Shown: positions 8,983-18,300, counted from the stretch's first letter. The stretch is DNA of 64,000 bases from RBG-16-49-21 sp040768125 (GCA_040768125.1 JAXGNG010000001.1:1240001-1304000); one strand, 5' to 3'. The notes: generated by a model not told the origin, from the letters alone. Numbers and translations are program-made.

Positions 8983-10329
8983 ATGATTACCGCAATTAGA
9001 AGGTATTTCAGATTCCACGAGCTGGGCACCGATTTCAAGCGCGAGACGATCGGCGGCGCCACCACCTTTATCACCATGGCCTACATCGTCATCGTGAACC
9101 CGAAGATCCTGGAGGCGGCGGGGATCCCCTTCGGCCCGAGCATGGTGGCCACGGTGCTGAGCGCCTTTTTCGGGACCCTTCTCATGGGGGTCTACGCCCG
9201 GCGTCCCTTTGCCGTGGCCCCCTACATGGGCCAGAACGCCTTCATCGCATTTACGGTGGTGAAGGTGATGGGGTACTCCTGGCAGACGGCCCTGGGGGCG
9301 ATCTTCATCGGCGGCGTCCTCTTCACCATCCTGACGGTTCTCAGGGTCCGCTCCTGGCTCGCCAACCTGATTCCGATGAATCTGAAGCTTTCCTTCGCAG
9401 CGGGTATCGGGCTTTTCCTCACCTTCATCGGCCTCAACGAGTCGGGAATCGTCTCAATCGGCGTGCCGGGCGCGCCGGTCAACGTGGGGAAGCTCACGGA
9501 GCCGGGGCCCGCCCTCGCGGTCCTCACGGTACTGGCCATCGCCTTTCTCATGATACGGAAGATCAGGGGATCCATGCTCATCGGGATACTCGGGATGACG
9601 GGGATCGCCATCATCCTCCAGGTCATCTGGCCCGAGCTGTTGAGCGGCGGCCAGCCACTTATCGGGATTCCCGATGCGGCGATAAGCCTGCCCCCTTCAC
9701 TGGGGCCGATCTTTCTCGAGCTTGACATTCTCGGGGCCCTGAGCTGGGGATTCTTTTCCGTCATCCTGACGGTCTTCATCATGGACTTCGTCGACACCAT
9801 GGGCACACTTATCGGTCTTTCCTACCGTGCGGGGCTCCTGGATGAAAACGGCGAGCTTCCCGAGATCGAGAAGCCGATGCTCTGCGACGCCCTGGCCACC
9901 GTGGCGGGGTCGCTCCTCGGGACCACCACCACGGGGTCGTATCTCGAATCGGCCGCGGGAATCGAGGAGGGGGCGAAGTCGGGTTTCGCCTCCGTGGTGA
10001 CGGCGTTTCTTCTCCTCTCGGCGCTCTTCTTCTCGCCCCTTTTCGCAGTTATACCCGCCTTCGCCTACGGACCGGCGCTGATCATCGTGGGCATGCTGAT
10101 GATCGCCCCGATCAAGGGGATCGATTTCGAGGACATGACCGAGCTGATCCCCGCCTTCATAACCATCACGCTGATGTGCTTCACCTACAACATGGGGATC
10201 GGCATGACCGCGGGTTTTGTCTCCTATCCTGTGATCAAGGCCTTCGCGGGAAAGACGCGGGAAGTGAACCTGGGGATGTGGATACTCTTCGCCTTCTCTC
10301 TGGCGTTCTTCCTGCTCTATCCCTACTGA
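8983..10329 (+). CDS. NCS2-family (AzgA-like) guanine/hypoxanthine permease
   Basis: 448-residue polytopic permease. It has the AzgA-type signature near the start (GGATTFITMAYIVIVNPKIL), the conserved MGQNAFIAF in TM3 and the second-half motifs FVDTMGTLIGL and TTTTGSYLESAAGIEEGAKSG, which line the purine site. The family imports adenine, guanine or hypoxanthine with protons. The length is typical. It stands alone, followed by a terminator that overlaps the convergent flavin reductase gene. Confidence 0.93.
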   Translation: MITAIRRYFRFHELGTDFKRETIGGATTFITMAYIVIVNPKILEAAGIPFGPSMVATVLSAFFGTLLMGVYARRPFAVAPYMGQNAFIAFTVVKVMGYSWQTALGAIFIGGVLFTILTVLRVRSWLANLIPMNLKLSFAAGIGLFLTFIGLNESGIVSIGVPGAPVNVGKLTEPGPALAVLTVLAIAFLMIRKIRGSMLIGILGMTGIAIILQVIWPELLSGGQPLIGIPDAAISLPPSLGPIFLELDILGALSWGFFSVILTVFIMDFVDTMGTLIGLSYRAGLLDENGELPEIEKPMLCDALATVAGSLLGTTTTGSYLESAAGIEEGAKSGFASVVTAFLLLSALFFSPLFAVIPAFAYGPALIIVGMLMIAPIKGIDFEDMTELIPAFITITLMCFTYNMGIGMTAGFVSYPVIKAFAGKTREVNLGMWILFAFSLAFFLLYPY

Positions 10330-10332
10330 AAC

Positions 10333-10368
10333 GGAGGAGGGGCCCTACCGGCTCCTCCTGAGCTTTTT
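10333..10368 (+). terminator. Probable terminator of the purine permease gene
   Basis: GGAGGAG (10333-10339) pairs with CTCCTCC (10352-10358) across a 12-base loop, with a T5 run at 10364-10368. It overlaps the last codons of the convergent flavin reductase gene. Confidence 0.6.
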
Positions 10369-10941
10369 CCGCCTCCGCACGGAGTAGCCGAAATAACCGA
10401 GGGGATGCCCCGAAAGGCCGAAGTACTCCCCGTGGTTGTAGCAGACCAGGCCCGCGCGGTCCAGGCGGAGCCTCCCCTTCGCGTCCACGAGCTTTTCATC
10501 AACGTTGACCGCGACGATCCTGGCCAGGAAGAGATCATGGGATCCCAGGGGGTGGACGGCGGCGACCTCGCACTCTATATTCACCGGGCTCTCGGCGATC
10601 AGGGGGGACCCGACCAGCGACGCGGGAATAGGGGTGAGCCCCAGTTCGCCGAACTTGTCGGTGTCGCGCCCCGATTTTACCCCGCAGAAATCCGCGGCGC
10701 GGAGAAGGCTCCGCGTGACCAGGTTCACGGTGAAGTGCCCGCTCCGGGAGATAAGGCCGTGGGAGTGACGCTCCCGCCTGATGGAAATCGAGAGCATGGG
10801 GGGGTCTGACGCGACCGTGCCGGTCCACGCCACGGTGATGATGTTCGGCGCGCCACTTCCATCTGCGCAGGCGACCATCACCACCGGTACCGGGTTCAGC
10901 ATGGTCGAGGGTTTCCACTGGAGCTTCTTCATCCTGTTCAC
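10345..10941 (-). CDS. Flavin reductase-like, FMN-binding split-barrel protein
   Basis: 198 residues of the flavin reductase/DIM6-NTAB family. The opening KPSTMLNPVPVVMVACADG and NIITVAWTGTVASDPPMLSISI is the FMN phosphate and isoalloxazine site; the later FTVNLVTRSLLRAADFCG and YFGLSGHPLGYFGYSVRRRK also fit. Members bind FMN and act as NAD(P)H:flavin reductases or as electron carriers in anaerobes. The start may be GTG at 10941 or ATG at 10932; neither has a strong ribosome site. The C-terminus is Lys/Arg-rich. Confidence 0.85.
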   Translation of the reverse strand: MNRMKKLQWKPSTMLNPVPVVMVACADGSGAPNIITVAWTGTVASDPPMLSISIRRERHSHGLISRSGHFTVNLVTRSLLRAADFCGVKSGRDTDKFGELGLTPIPASLVGSPLIAESPVNIECEVAAVHPLGSHDLFLARIVAVNVDEKLVDAKGRLRLDRAGLVCYNHGEYFGLSGHPLGYFGYSVRRRKKLRRSR

Positions 10942-11203
10942 CGTGGAGTTTTCCCCATCCTGGACCAGCCGGGGATAATTGTAAAGAAATTATCAGCGCC
11001 CCGGTCCCCCCGGGAGGGGGCGACATTCGGTCAGGTTGCGCGGGAGGGAGCGCGCCGCCAGCCATTAATGGTTTGACGGAGCGGCGCCGCGCTGGTATAA
11101 GGGCGGGAGCGGCGTTCCCGGGGAGGCCCCCGGAGGACCGGGGGTGCCGCGACGGGGAGCGAGTCATCGACCCGGAACTCAATGGGCAAAGCAGCGTAGT
11201 GAC

Positions 11204-12007
11204 ATGAAAACCGATGATCGTGCGATCGCAGGGCGCGGACGCCGCCTGTTCTTCCGGGCCATGGCCGTCATGATACCCCTGTTCGTGGCATCCGGCTGTT
11301 TCCAGGTGATGCATGTTCTTGATTGGAAGGATGACGGCGCCATGGCGGTAGAGTGGACCTTCCGATTCTCCCGGGCCCTCGAGGAGGCGCAGAAGGGACA
11401 GGGTGACGAGAAGGGGAAGGGGCTCTCGGAGATGATGGAAGCCCAGAAAAGGGAGCTCCCCGATTCACTCAAGGGTCTCGTCAAAGACCTGAAATTCGAG
11501 GCCATCGAAAACGACTACGACTCAGGGATGACCGTCTCCTTCCTGGTCCCGGATTACCGGAATTTTCCCTTCGATAAGATGAAGGGCGATGATTTTCCCC
11601 TGGTCCCGCGCTACGTGCCGGCGAAAAAACAGGTGGTGTTCCATTTCGAGCCGATGAAGAAGCTGAGTCCCGGGAATGAAAAGAAAGAGGGGGAGAGCGG
11701 CGTCACGGGAGAGGAAGGCGCCTCCGTGAAAGGCGGAGAAGGCGATGCGGCCGGGACCGGCGGCGAGGGGGGCGACCAGATGAACGAGATGGGGAAGCAG
11801 ATATCACGCCTTTTCCTCTCCTCGGTGCGCTACCAGATATTCCTCGGCAGGAAATTCAATGTCGACAGGGTCGTGATCAGGAAGGGCAAGGAGGAGAAAA
11901 AAGTATCGGTCCAGCGGATCGGGGACATCTCGCTGATCGATCTTCCCCTCTTCGCCATGTTCGGCGAGGACGAGGAGCCCTTCGACATGGTCATTCATCT
12001 CAGGTAA
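11204..12007 (+). CDS. Predicted lipoprotein, unknown function
   Basis: 267 residues. After an Arg-rich N-terminus, a hydrophobic stretch (MAVMIPLFVASGC) ends in a lipobox whose cysteine lies near residue 32. The mature part has a mixed alpha/beta N-terminal region, a Gly/Glu/Lys-rich linker near 165-195 that looks disordered, and a C-terminal beta segment. The overall pattern (lipoprotein signal, then WTFRFSRALEEA) recalls the LppM-like lipoproteins, but I am not certain. The start at 11204 has a poor ribosome site. No operon partner is evident: the liv operon begins 131 bases later with its own ribosome site. Confidence 0.7.
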   Translation: MKTDDRAIAGRGRRLFFRAMAVMIPLFVASGCFQVMHVLDWKDDGAMAVEWTFRFSRALEEAQKGQGDEKGKGLSEMMEAQKRELPDSLKGLVKDLKFEAIENDYDSGMTVSFLVPDYRNFPFDKMKGDDFPLVPRYVPAKKQVVFHFEPMKKLSPGNEKKEGESGVTGEEGASVKGGEGDAAGTGGEGGDQMNEMGKQISRLFLSSVRYQIFLGRKFNVDRVVIRKGKEEKKVSVQRIGDISLIDLPLFAMFGEDEEPFDMVIHLR

Positions 12008-12138
12008 ATAATCGAAGGCCGGGTAACTTAATGCTTGACGAAATGGGTCGATCGGTGATGATGTGGGCTGTTTTTCATGCGGTCAATCCTGCGATTCGCT
12101 GAATTGTTAACTAATATTTACAGGTGTGTGGAGGCGAT

Positions 12139-13293
12139 ATGATGTGTAAAAAGATCGTGACAGTAATGGCGTGTCTTGCCCTCGGCGCCGCCCTTGTTTC
12201 CTGCAAGAAGGAGGCGGGCGAGACGATCAAGATCGGGGCGATCTTCTCGGTCACGGGGCCGGCCTCGTTTCTCGGCGCCCCCGAGGCAAAGACCGCCCAG
12301 ATGCTCGTCGACCAGATCAACGCGGATGGAGGGCTCCAGGGTAAACAGCTCGAGCTGGTCCTCAAGGACTCGGGGGGAAGCCCGGAAAAGGCGATTTCCT
12401 TCGCCAAACAGTTGATCGAGGAGGACAAAGTGTTCGCCATCGTGGGTCCCTCGACCAGCGGTGAAACCATGAAGATCAAGGGGATCTGCGAGGATGCGAA
12501 GACTATCCTCATTTCCTGCGCCGCCGCAGAGGATATCGTGAAACCCGTGGCAAAATACGTGTTCAAGACCCCCCAGAAGGACAGCCACGCGGCGCAGAAG
12601 ATCTTCACGTCGATGAAGAAAAAGGGGATCACGAAGATCGGCGTCGTGGCCAGCAATGACGGATTCGGCCTGGCGGGGAAGAAGCAGCTCGAGGCGATAG
12701 CTCCCGGCATGGGGATCACCATCGTCATAGGCGAGGTCTACGACAAGCAGGCCACGGACCTCACGGGGGTCCTCACCAAGCTGAAGGCCAAGAACGTCCA
12801 GGCCGTGGTGAACTGGTCCATCGTGCCCGCCCAGTCGATCGTCGCGAAGAACATGAAGCAGCTCAACATGAACGTGCCGCTCTACCAGAGCCACGGTTTC
12901 GGCAACATCAAGTACGTCAAGGAGGCGGGCCAGGCGGGCGAGGGGATCATCTTCCCCTGCGGGCGCCTGCTCATCGTCGACGAGCTTGAGGAAGCCCATC
13001 CCCAGAAAGCGGTCCTCGCGAAGTACAAGAGCGATTACGAGGGCAAGTTCGGCGAGGACGTCAGCACCTTCGGCGGCCACGCCTATGACGCGGTCATGAT
13101 CCTCGCCGAGGGCATACGGCGGGCAGGGGACGACCGCGAAAAGGTCCGCGACGCCATCGAGAACCTGAAGGGCTTCGCGGGAACGGGGGGCGTGTTCAAC
13201 TTCACCCCCGTGGACCACAACGGGCTTGATATCGATTCCTTCGAAATGCTGACCGTGAAGGACGGCAAGTTCGTGAAATACCAGGAGAAATAG
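12139..13293 (+). CDS. livK: ABC transporter substrate-binding lipoprotein, branched-chain amino acid type
   Basis: 384-residue periplasmic-binding protein of the Leu/Ile/Val family, anchored as a lipoprotein (signal ending ALVSC, Cys at residue 21). Mature sequence begins ETIKIGAIFSVTGPASFLG, the standard opening of the type I fold. The conserved VGPSTSGETMKI, ISCAAAEDIV and GGHAYDAVMILAEGI segments line the site. The start at 12139 follows GGAGG by four bases. First gene of a complete importer. The downstream acyl-CoA-ligase-like gene suggests the ligand may be an aromatic or branched organic acid rather than leucine. Confidence 0.92.
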   Translation: MMCKKIVTVMACLALGAALVSCKKEAGETIKIGAIFSVTGPASFLGAPEAKTAQMLVDQINADGGLQGKQLELVLKDSGGSPEKAISFAKQLIEEDKVFAIVGPSTSGETMKIKGICEDAKTILISCAAAEDIVKPVAKYVFKTPQKDSHAAQKIFTSMKKKGITKIGVVASNDGFGLAGKKQLEAIAPGMGITIVIGEVYDKQATDLTGVLTKLKAKNVQAVVNWSIVPAQSIVAKNMKQLNMNVPLYQSHGFGNIKYVKEAGQAGEGIIFPCGRLLIVDELEEAHPQKAVLAKYKSDYEGKFGEDVSTFGGHAYDAVMILAEGIRRAGDDREKVRDAIENLKGFAGTGGVFNFTPVDHNGLDIDSFEMLTVKDGKFVKYQEK

Positions 13294-13305
13294 ACCCGGG
13301 ACGGG

Positions 13306-13327
13306 CGGGGGGCCCCGGGGCCCCCCG
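13306..13327. promoter_or_regulatory. Perfect 22-bp GC palindrome between livK and livH
   Basis: The run CGGGGGG-CCCC-GGGG-CCCCCCG is a perfect palindrome 12 bases after the livK stop with no T-run. It may fold into a strong hairpin that stabilises the livK message or limits read-through, giving more binding protein than permease, a common design in importer operons. Confidence 0.5.
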
Positions 13328-13345
13328 CGCCGGCCTTTCATCGCC

Positions 13346-14236
13346 ATGCCCCTGGAACAGCTTCTACAGTACATCCTCTCCGGCGTCACCAACGGCAGCA
13401 TCTACGCAATCGTGGCGATCGGGTTCAATATCATTTACAATACCACGGGCATCATCAATTTCGCCCAGGGAGAGTTCCTCATGCTGGGGGGCATGATCGC
13501 GATATCCTTCGCTCCCTTCATGCCACTTCCCCTGGCGATCATCGCCGCCGTCGCCATCACCGCCGCCGTGGGCGGGCTCATCGACCTGGTCCTGATACGA
13601 AGGTTGCGGAAGCCCACGGTGTTGAACATGATCATCGTCACCATCGGCCTCTCGATCGTCATCCGCGAGATCGCCCTTCACATCTGGGACGAAAAGGTCC
13701 GCTCACTCCCCTATTTCACCGGGAGCGAGGTGTCGTCGATCAATCTCGGGGGGGCCTTCATCTCGCCCCAGGTCCTCTGGGTCCTCGGGACATGCGGGGT
13801 GATTGTCCTGTTCCTCGGTGTCTTCTTCCGCTTCACCCACACCGGGCGCTCCATGCGCGCCTGCGCGTCGAACATCATGGCGGCGAAACTATGCGGCATC
13901 AACACCGGCAACATGGTGACGGTCTCCTTCATGCTGAGCGCCGCCATCGGGGCCCTGGCAGGGTGCGTGGTGTCGCCCATCACGCAGACCCAGTACGACT
14001 GCGGCGCCTCCCTGGCCATCAAGGGCTTCACCGTGGCCATCCTGGGGGGCCTGGGCAACAGCACCGGCGCGGTCCTCGGCGGCATCATCATCGGCCTCCT
14101 CGAGGCCTTCAGCATCAGCGTACTGCCCCTGGCGTACAAGGATGCCGTGTCCATCGCCGTGCTCCTTCTCATCCTCTTCGCCCGGCCGAGCGGCCTCCTG
14201 GGCGTGAAGGAAGCCGCGGGGCTGAAGGAGTTCTGA
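13346..14236 (+). CDS. livH: Branched-chain amino acid-type ABC permease LivH
   Basis: 296 residues, about eight membrane segments. It opens with the family pattern LQYILSGVTNGSIYAIVAIG and the conserved INFAQGEFLMLGG, then RACASNIMAAKLCGIN (cytoplasmic coupling helix) and GGLGNSTGAVLGGIIIG. It forms the inner-membrane channel with LivM. Its stop overlaps the next ATG by one base (TGATG). No strong ribosome site is visible upstream of the start. Confidence 0.95.
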   Translation: MPLEQLLQYILSGVTNGSIYAIVAIGFNIIYNTTGIINFAQGEFLMLGGMIAISFAPFMPLPLAIIAAVAITAAVGGLIDLVLIRRLRKPTVLNMIIVTIGLSIVIREIALHIWDEKVRSLPYFTGSEVSSINLGGAFISPQVLWVLGTCGVIVLFLGVFFRFTHTGRSMRACASNIMAAKLCGINTGNMVTVSFMLSAAIGALAGCVVSPITQTQYDCGASLAIKGFTVAILGGLGNSTGAVLGGIIIGLLEAFSISVLPLAYKDAVSIAVLLLILFARPSGLLGVKEAAGLKEF

Positions 14237-15354
14237 TGGCAATGGCCAGAAAACATACGCCCCTTCTCCTCTTCCTGGGGTTCGTCGTGCTTTTCCAGGC
14301 GGTCGTCTCGGCCATGGGGAGGGAGTACTACCTCACCCAGCTGACCATGTCCGCCTATTACGCCGTGGTGATCATCGGCCTCACCCTCCTCATGGGCTAT
14401 GCCGGCCAGATTTCCCTGGGCCACGCGGGATTCTTCGCCATGGGGGGCTATGCCGCCGCCGTGCTCACCACGCGCGATCTCGCCGGAGCCGCCGGTAGCC
14501 CCCTGGCCGATTTCGCGGTCCGGGCGGGCCTCACGACTGTTTCCTGCGACGCCTTCGGGAACCAGGTCCTCCACCTCTCACCCTGGATCGCCCTCGCCGC
14601 GGCGGTCCTCATCACCGCCGTGGTGGCCTTCATGATCGGCATCCCGATCCTGAAGTTGAAGGGCCACTACCTGGCCATGGCGACCCTGGGATTCGGCATT
14701 ATCGTCTACCGGATCGTCCTCGGCTCCCGGATCTTCGGCGAGGCCGACGGGATCTCCGACATCCCCGCCTTCGGGCTTTTCGGGGGTCTCGCCGTGAGCG
14801 GGGACCCCGCCCTTCGGGTGCAGAACTACTATATCGCGGCGGTCCTCCTCGCCGGGGGGATGATACTCCTTCTCAATATGGTCGATTCCCGCGTGGGAAG
14901 GGCCCTCCGGGCCATCCACGGGGGCGAGGAGGCGGCCAACGCCATGGGAGTCGACACGCCGCGCTACAAGCTGATGGTCTTCGTGCTCAGCGCGGTCTAC
15001 GCATCCGTGGCGGGGGTGTTCCTCACCCACTTCAACGGGGGCATCGGCCCCTCCGAGGCGGCGGTGATGAAATCCGTGAGCTACGTGGCCATTGTTGCCG
15101 TGGGTGGGATGGCGAACCTATGGGGGGCCCTGGTCATGGGCATACTCCTCAATTATCTCTCGCTCCGCGGGTACTTCGGTTCCTACGATGAATTCGTTTT
15201 CGGGGGCATCCTTATCGTCATCATGCTCTTTTTCCCCGACGGCGTTATCAAGCGGGAATATTTCGGCGGGGACGCCATCGTTGAGGCGGCGCGAAAGTTC
15301 AGGGCCGCCATCGCGTGGAAAAGGAAAAATCGCGGCAATGCCGGGGGGCGGTGA
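14236..15354 (+). CDS. livM: Branched-chain amino acid-type ABC permease LivM
   Basis: 372 residues with about ten hydrophobic segments. The family signature LMGYAGQISLGHAGFFAMGGYAAA is complete near residues 55-78 (quoted in part: GQISLGHAGFFAMGGYA). The coupling region GRALRAIHGGEEAANAMGVD and the C-terminal FFPDGVIKREYF also fit. Translation is coupled to livH. A roughly 35-residue periplasmic insert near 82-115 includes a lone cysteine. Confidence 0.95.
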   Translation: MAMARKHTPLLLFLGFVVLFQAVVSAMGREYYLTQLTMSAYYAVVIIGLTLLMGYAGQISLGHAGFFAMGGYAAAVLTTRDLAGAAGSPLADFAVRAGLTTVSCDAFGNQVLHLSPWIALAAAVLITAVVAFMIGIPILKLKGHYLAMATLGFGIIVYRIVLGSRIFGEADGISDIPAFGLFGGLAVSGDPALRVQNYYIAAVLLAGGMILLLNMVDSRVGRALRAIHGGEEAANAMGVDTPRYKLMVFVLSAVYASVAGVFLTHFNGGIGPSEAAVMKSVSYVAIVAVGGMANLWGALVMGILLNYLSLRGYFGSYDEFVFGGILIVIMLFFPDGVIKREYFGGDAIVEAARKFRAAIAWKRKNRGNAGGR

Positions 15355-15398
15355 TGTCACGCCCCGGTGCAGCGCGAATGCGGAGTAGGGTTCGCTGA

Positions 15399-16163
15399 AT
15401 GGGATTTCTCGATATAGCAAACATGTGCCGATCCTTTGGAGGCCTCCGCGCGGTTGACGGCGTGTCCTTCTCGGTGCGGGAGGGGATGATCAAGGCCGTC
15501 ATCGGCCCCAACGGCGCGGGGAAGACCACGCTCTTCAATCTCATATCCGGGGCCCTGGCCGCGGATTCCGGAGAGGTCTACCTGCGGGGCACACCCATTC
15601 ACGGACTCCCGCCCTTTAAAATCGCCAGGCACGGGGTGTCGCGCACCTTCCAGAACATCAGGCTCTTCCCCGGCATGACGGTCCTCGAGACCGTGATGGT
15701 GGGTCGCCACGTGCGTTCCAGGGCCGGCTTCATCCCCGCCATGCTCCGCCTCCCCTGGACACGGAGGGAGGAGCGGGAGATCCGCCAACGGTCAATGGAG
15801 ATACTCGACCTGATGGAGCTGGGAGGCATGGCGGAGAAGGTGGCGGTGAGCCTTCCCTTCGGCACCCAGCGCGTGGTCGAGTTCGCCCGAGCCCTGGCCA
15901 CGGAGCCCGCGCTGCTCCTCCTGGACGAGCCCGCGGCGGGACTCAACATCTACGAGACCGCGCGGATATCGGAGCTCATCACGAGGATCCGCGAGGGCGG
16001 CGTCACCGTCCTGGTGATCGAGCATGACATGTCTCTGGTGATGGACATCTGCGACGAGATACTGGTCCTTTCCTCGGGGAGGGCCATCGCCGAGGGCGCC
16101 CCCGCCGAAATACAGAAAAATCCCGAGGTGGTACGGGTCTACCTGGGGGACGACGATGCTTAG
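15399..16163 (+). CDS. livG: Branched-chain amino acid-type ABC ATPase LivG
   Basis: 254 residues. Walker A is GPNGAGKTTLFN, Walker B is LLLLDEPAAGLN, and the H-loop is in IEHDMSLVMDICDEI. The usual LSGGQ signature is replaced by LPFGTQRVVEFARAL, as in LivG-type ATPases that carry LSYGxQRR. It powers the LivHM channel together with LivF. Its last eight bases overlap the livF start. Confidence 0.94.
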   Translation: MGFLDIANMCRSFGGLRAVDGVSFSVREGMIKAVIGPNGAGKTTLFNLISGALAADSGEVYLRGTPIHGLPPFKIARHGVSRTFQNIRLFPGMTVLETVMVGRHVRSRAGFIPAMLRLPWTRREEREIRQRSMEILDLMELGGMAEKVAVSLPFGTQRVVEFARALATEPALLLLDEPAAGLNIYETARISELITRIREGGVTVLVIEHDMSLVMDICDEILVLSSGRAIAEGAPAEIQKNPEVVRVYLGDDDA

Positions 16164-16905
16164 GGTGAGGAACCTCACCGCGGGGTACGGAACGCTCAGG
16201 GTGCTGAAGGGAGTGTCCCTCCACGTCAACCCCGGGGAGATCGTGGCCATCATCGGCGGAAACGGCTCGGGGAAGAGCACCCTCCTGAAGAGCGTGGCCG
16301 GCATCGTCGGGTCGAAGCAGGGCGAGATAATCCTCGACGGGCGCGATATCACGGCGGAAACCGCGGAGCGGATCGTGCGGGCCGGCTGTTCCCTGGTGCC
16401 CGAGGGGAGGATGATTTTTTCCGCCATGACCGTGCGGGAGAACCTCCTCCTGGGGGCCCATGTCCGCATGAAGCGCGATTCCGCGGAGGTGATCGAGAAA
16501 TATCTTTCCGGTCTGTTTGCCATGTTTCCGCGCCTGAAGGAGCGCGAGCGGCAGCTCGGGGGAACCCTCTCCGGGGGGGAACAGCAGATGCTGGCCATCG
16601 GCAGGGCCCTCATGGCGCGCCCCCGCCTCATCATGCTGGACGAGCCGTCCATGGGACTCGCGCCCATCATTGTCCAGGGCATCTTCGGCGAGATCAGGCG
16701 GCTTCGCGAAGGGGGCAATACCATCCTCCTCGTCGAGCAGAACGCCCGGGCCGCCCTTCGCGTCGCGGACCGCGGCTACGTGATCGAGACGGGACAGATC
16801 GTCCTTTCGGGAACCGCGGAGGAGCTCCTGAACAACAACGACGTGCGCCGTGCCTACCTGGGGAAGGACTACAGGAGCATCGGCGAGGGGCGCGAGGCGA
16901 CCTGA
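16156..16905 (+). CDS. livF: Branched-chain amino acid-type ABC ATPase LivF
   Basis: 249 residues. Walker A GGNGSGKSTLLKS, signature TLSGGEQQMLAIGRALM and Walker B LIMLDEPSMGLAP are all intact; VEQNARAALRVADRGYVIETG is the typical LivF C-terminal region. Last gene of the importer, followed after 48 bases by the first PaaK-like ligase in the same direction, so the ligase is probably on the same message. Confidence 0.95.
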   Translation: MLRVRNLTAGYGTLRVLKGVSLHVNPGEIVAIIGGNGSGKSTLLKSVAGIVGSKQGEIILDGRDITAETAERIVRAGCSLVPEGRMIFSAMTVRENLLLGAHVRMKRDSAEVIEKYLSGLFAMFPRLKERERQLGGTLSGGEQQMLAIGRALMARPRLIMLDEPSMGLAPIIVQGIFGEIRRLREGGNTILLVEQNARAALRVADRGYVIETGQIVLSGTAEELLNNNDVRRAYLGKDYRSIGEGREAT

Positions 16906-16953
16906 TACGCGGGTCCCCCGCGAGGACGCCGCATCACGATGGAGGGAAACCCC

Positions 16954-18255
16954 ATGAGCACGACCACCGATTACGAAACCATGCCTCGTGACATGCTTGC
17001 CCAGACGCAGTTCGAGCGCCTCCAGAGCACACTGAACCGCGTCTACCGGAATGTCGCCTTCTACAAGAGCGCCTTCGACGAGGCGGGCATTGACATCGAG
17101 AGCGTAAAGAGCGTCGATGACATCCGCAGGCTTCCCTTCACCACGAAGGAGGACCTGAGGAAGAGCTATCCCTACAACATGTTCGCCGTGCCGCTCAGGG
17201 ACATCGTGCGCATCCATTCCACTGCGGGAAGGACCGGCCGCCCCATCGCCATCGGCTACACCCACAACGACATCAGGAACTGGTCGGAACAGGTCGCCAG
17301 GGTCCTTATCGCGGCGGGGGTCACCCAGAACGATTTCGTCCAGATCGCCTTCGACTACAACATGTTCACCGGGGGGTTCGGCATACATTACGGCGCCGAG
17401 CGCCTGGGTGCGTCGGTCATCCCGGCGTCGCAGTCGGGGAATATCCAGCGCCAGATCCACATCATGAAGGACTACAAGACCACGGTGCTCCTCTCCACGC
17501 CGACACACGCCCTCAGGGTCGCGGCGAACCTCCAGACCATGGGGATCCATCCCGAGGAGCTGAGCCTGAAAACGGCCATCATGGGCGCCGAGCCCTGGGG
17601 GGAGGCCACGAGGGCGAAGATCGAGGAGAAGCTCCGATGCTCCGCCTACAATATCTACGGCATCAACGAGATGATGGGGCCCGGGGTCGCCGGCGAGTGC
17701 CGTGAGAGGAACGGCCTCCATATCAACGAGGACCACTACATCATCGAGATCGTTGATCCCGCGTCGGGGGAGCCCCGCCCGCCGGGGGAGGAGGGCGAGC
17801 TGGTCATCACCACCATCACCCGGGAGGGCTTTCCGCTGATACGCTACCGCACGGGGGATATCTCCGCCCTGGAGGAGGGGGCCTGCCCCTGCGGCCGCAC
17901 GACCCTGAGGATGCGGCGCGTCTCCGCGAGGACCGACGACATGTTCACCGTGAACGGGACGAGCGTCTTCCCCTCCTTCATCGCCGACATTATCAGGAAG
18001 GCCGCCGGGGGCGGCGAGCCGCTGTTCCAGATATTCCTGGACAACGAGGAGGGCGAGGACATGATGGAGGTCCAGGTGGCCGTGGTCGACAGGATGTTCG
18101 ACGACGAGGTCAAGAAGCTCCTGGGGCTGAAGCAGGCGATCGCGTCGGATATCGAGGGGGAAACGGGGGTCCAGCCGAGAATCACCTTCGTGGAGCAGGG
18201 CACCCTGAGGACGGCGCCCGGGGGAAAGGTCAGGCCCGTCATCGACAGGCGCTGA
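16954..18255 (+). CDS. Phenylacetate-CoA ligase-like adenylate-forming enzyme (PaaK family), copy 1
   Basis: 433 residues of the PaaK family, which adenylates an aryl or related carboxylic acid and transfers it to CoA. Seen: LPFTTKEDLRKSYPYNMFAV; the phosphate-binding loop as HSTAGRTGRPIAIGYT, in which the usual SSGTTGK has become TAGRTGR; the AEPWGEATR motif; YGINEMMGPGVAGEC; and the C-terminal RTDDMFTVNG hinge. The start follows GGAGGG by seven bases. It sits directly after livF, suggesting that the importer supplies its substrate. The altered loop may mean a different substrate or reduced activity. Confidence 0.88.
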   Translation: MSTTTDYETMPRDMLAQTQFERLQSTLNRVYRNVAFYKSAFDEAGIDIESVKSVDDIRRLPFTTKEDLRKSYPYNMFAVPLRDIVRIHSTAGRTGRPIAIGYTHNDIRNWSEQVARVLIAAGVTQNDFVQIAFDYNMFTGGFGIHYGAERLGASVIPASQSGNIQRQIHIMKDYKTTVLLSTPTHALRVAANLQTMGIHPEELSLKTAIMGAEPWGEATRAKIEEKLRCSAYNIYGINEMMGPGVAGECRERNGLHINEDHYIIEIVDPASGEPRPPGEEGELVITTITREGFPLIRYRTGDISALEEGACPCGRTTLRMRRVSARTDDMFTVNGTSVFPSFIADIIRKAAGGGEPLFQIFLDNEEGEDMMEVQVAVVDRMFDDEVKKLLGLKQAIASDIEGETGVQPRITFVEQGTLRTAPGGKVRPVIDRR

Positions 18256-18300
18256 GGCGTTCACGCACAATTCATTCTCGTTACAGGGGAGGCGGCGGCA

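Noticed and set aside
12118..13401. 427-codon open frame antisense to livK
   Set aside because: Shadow of livK; composition is dominated by His/Asp/Gly/Leu from complementary codons.
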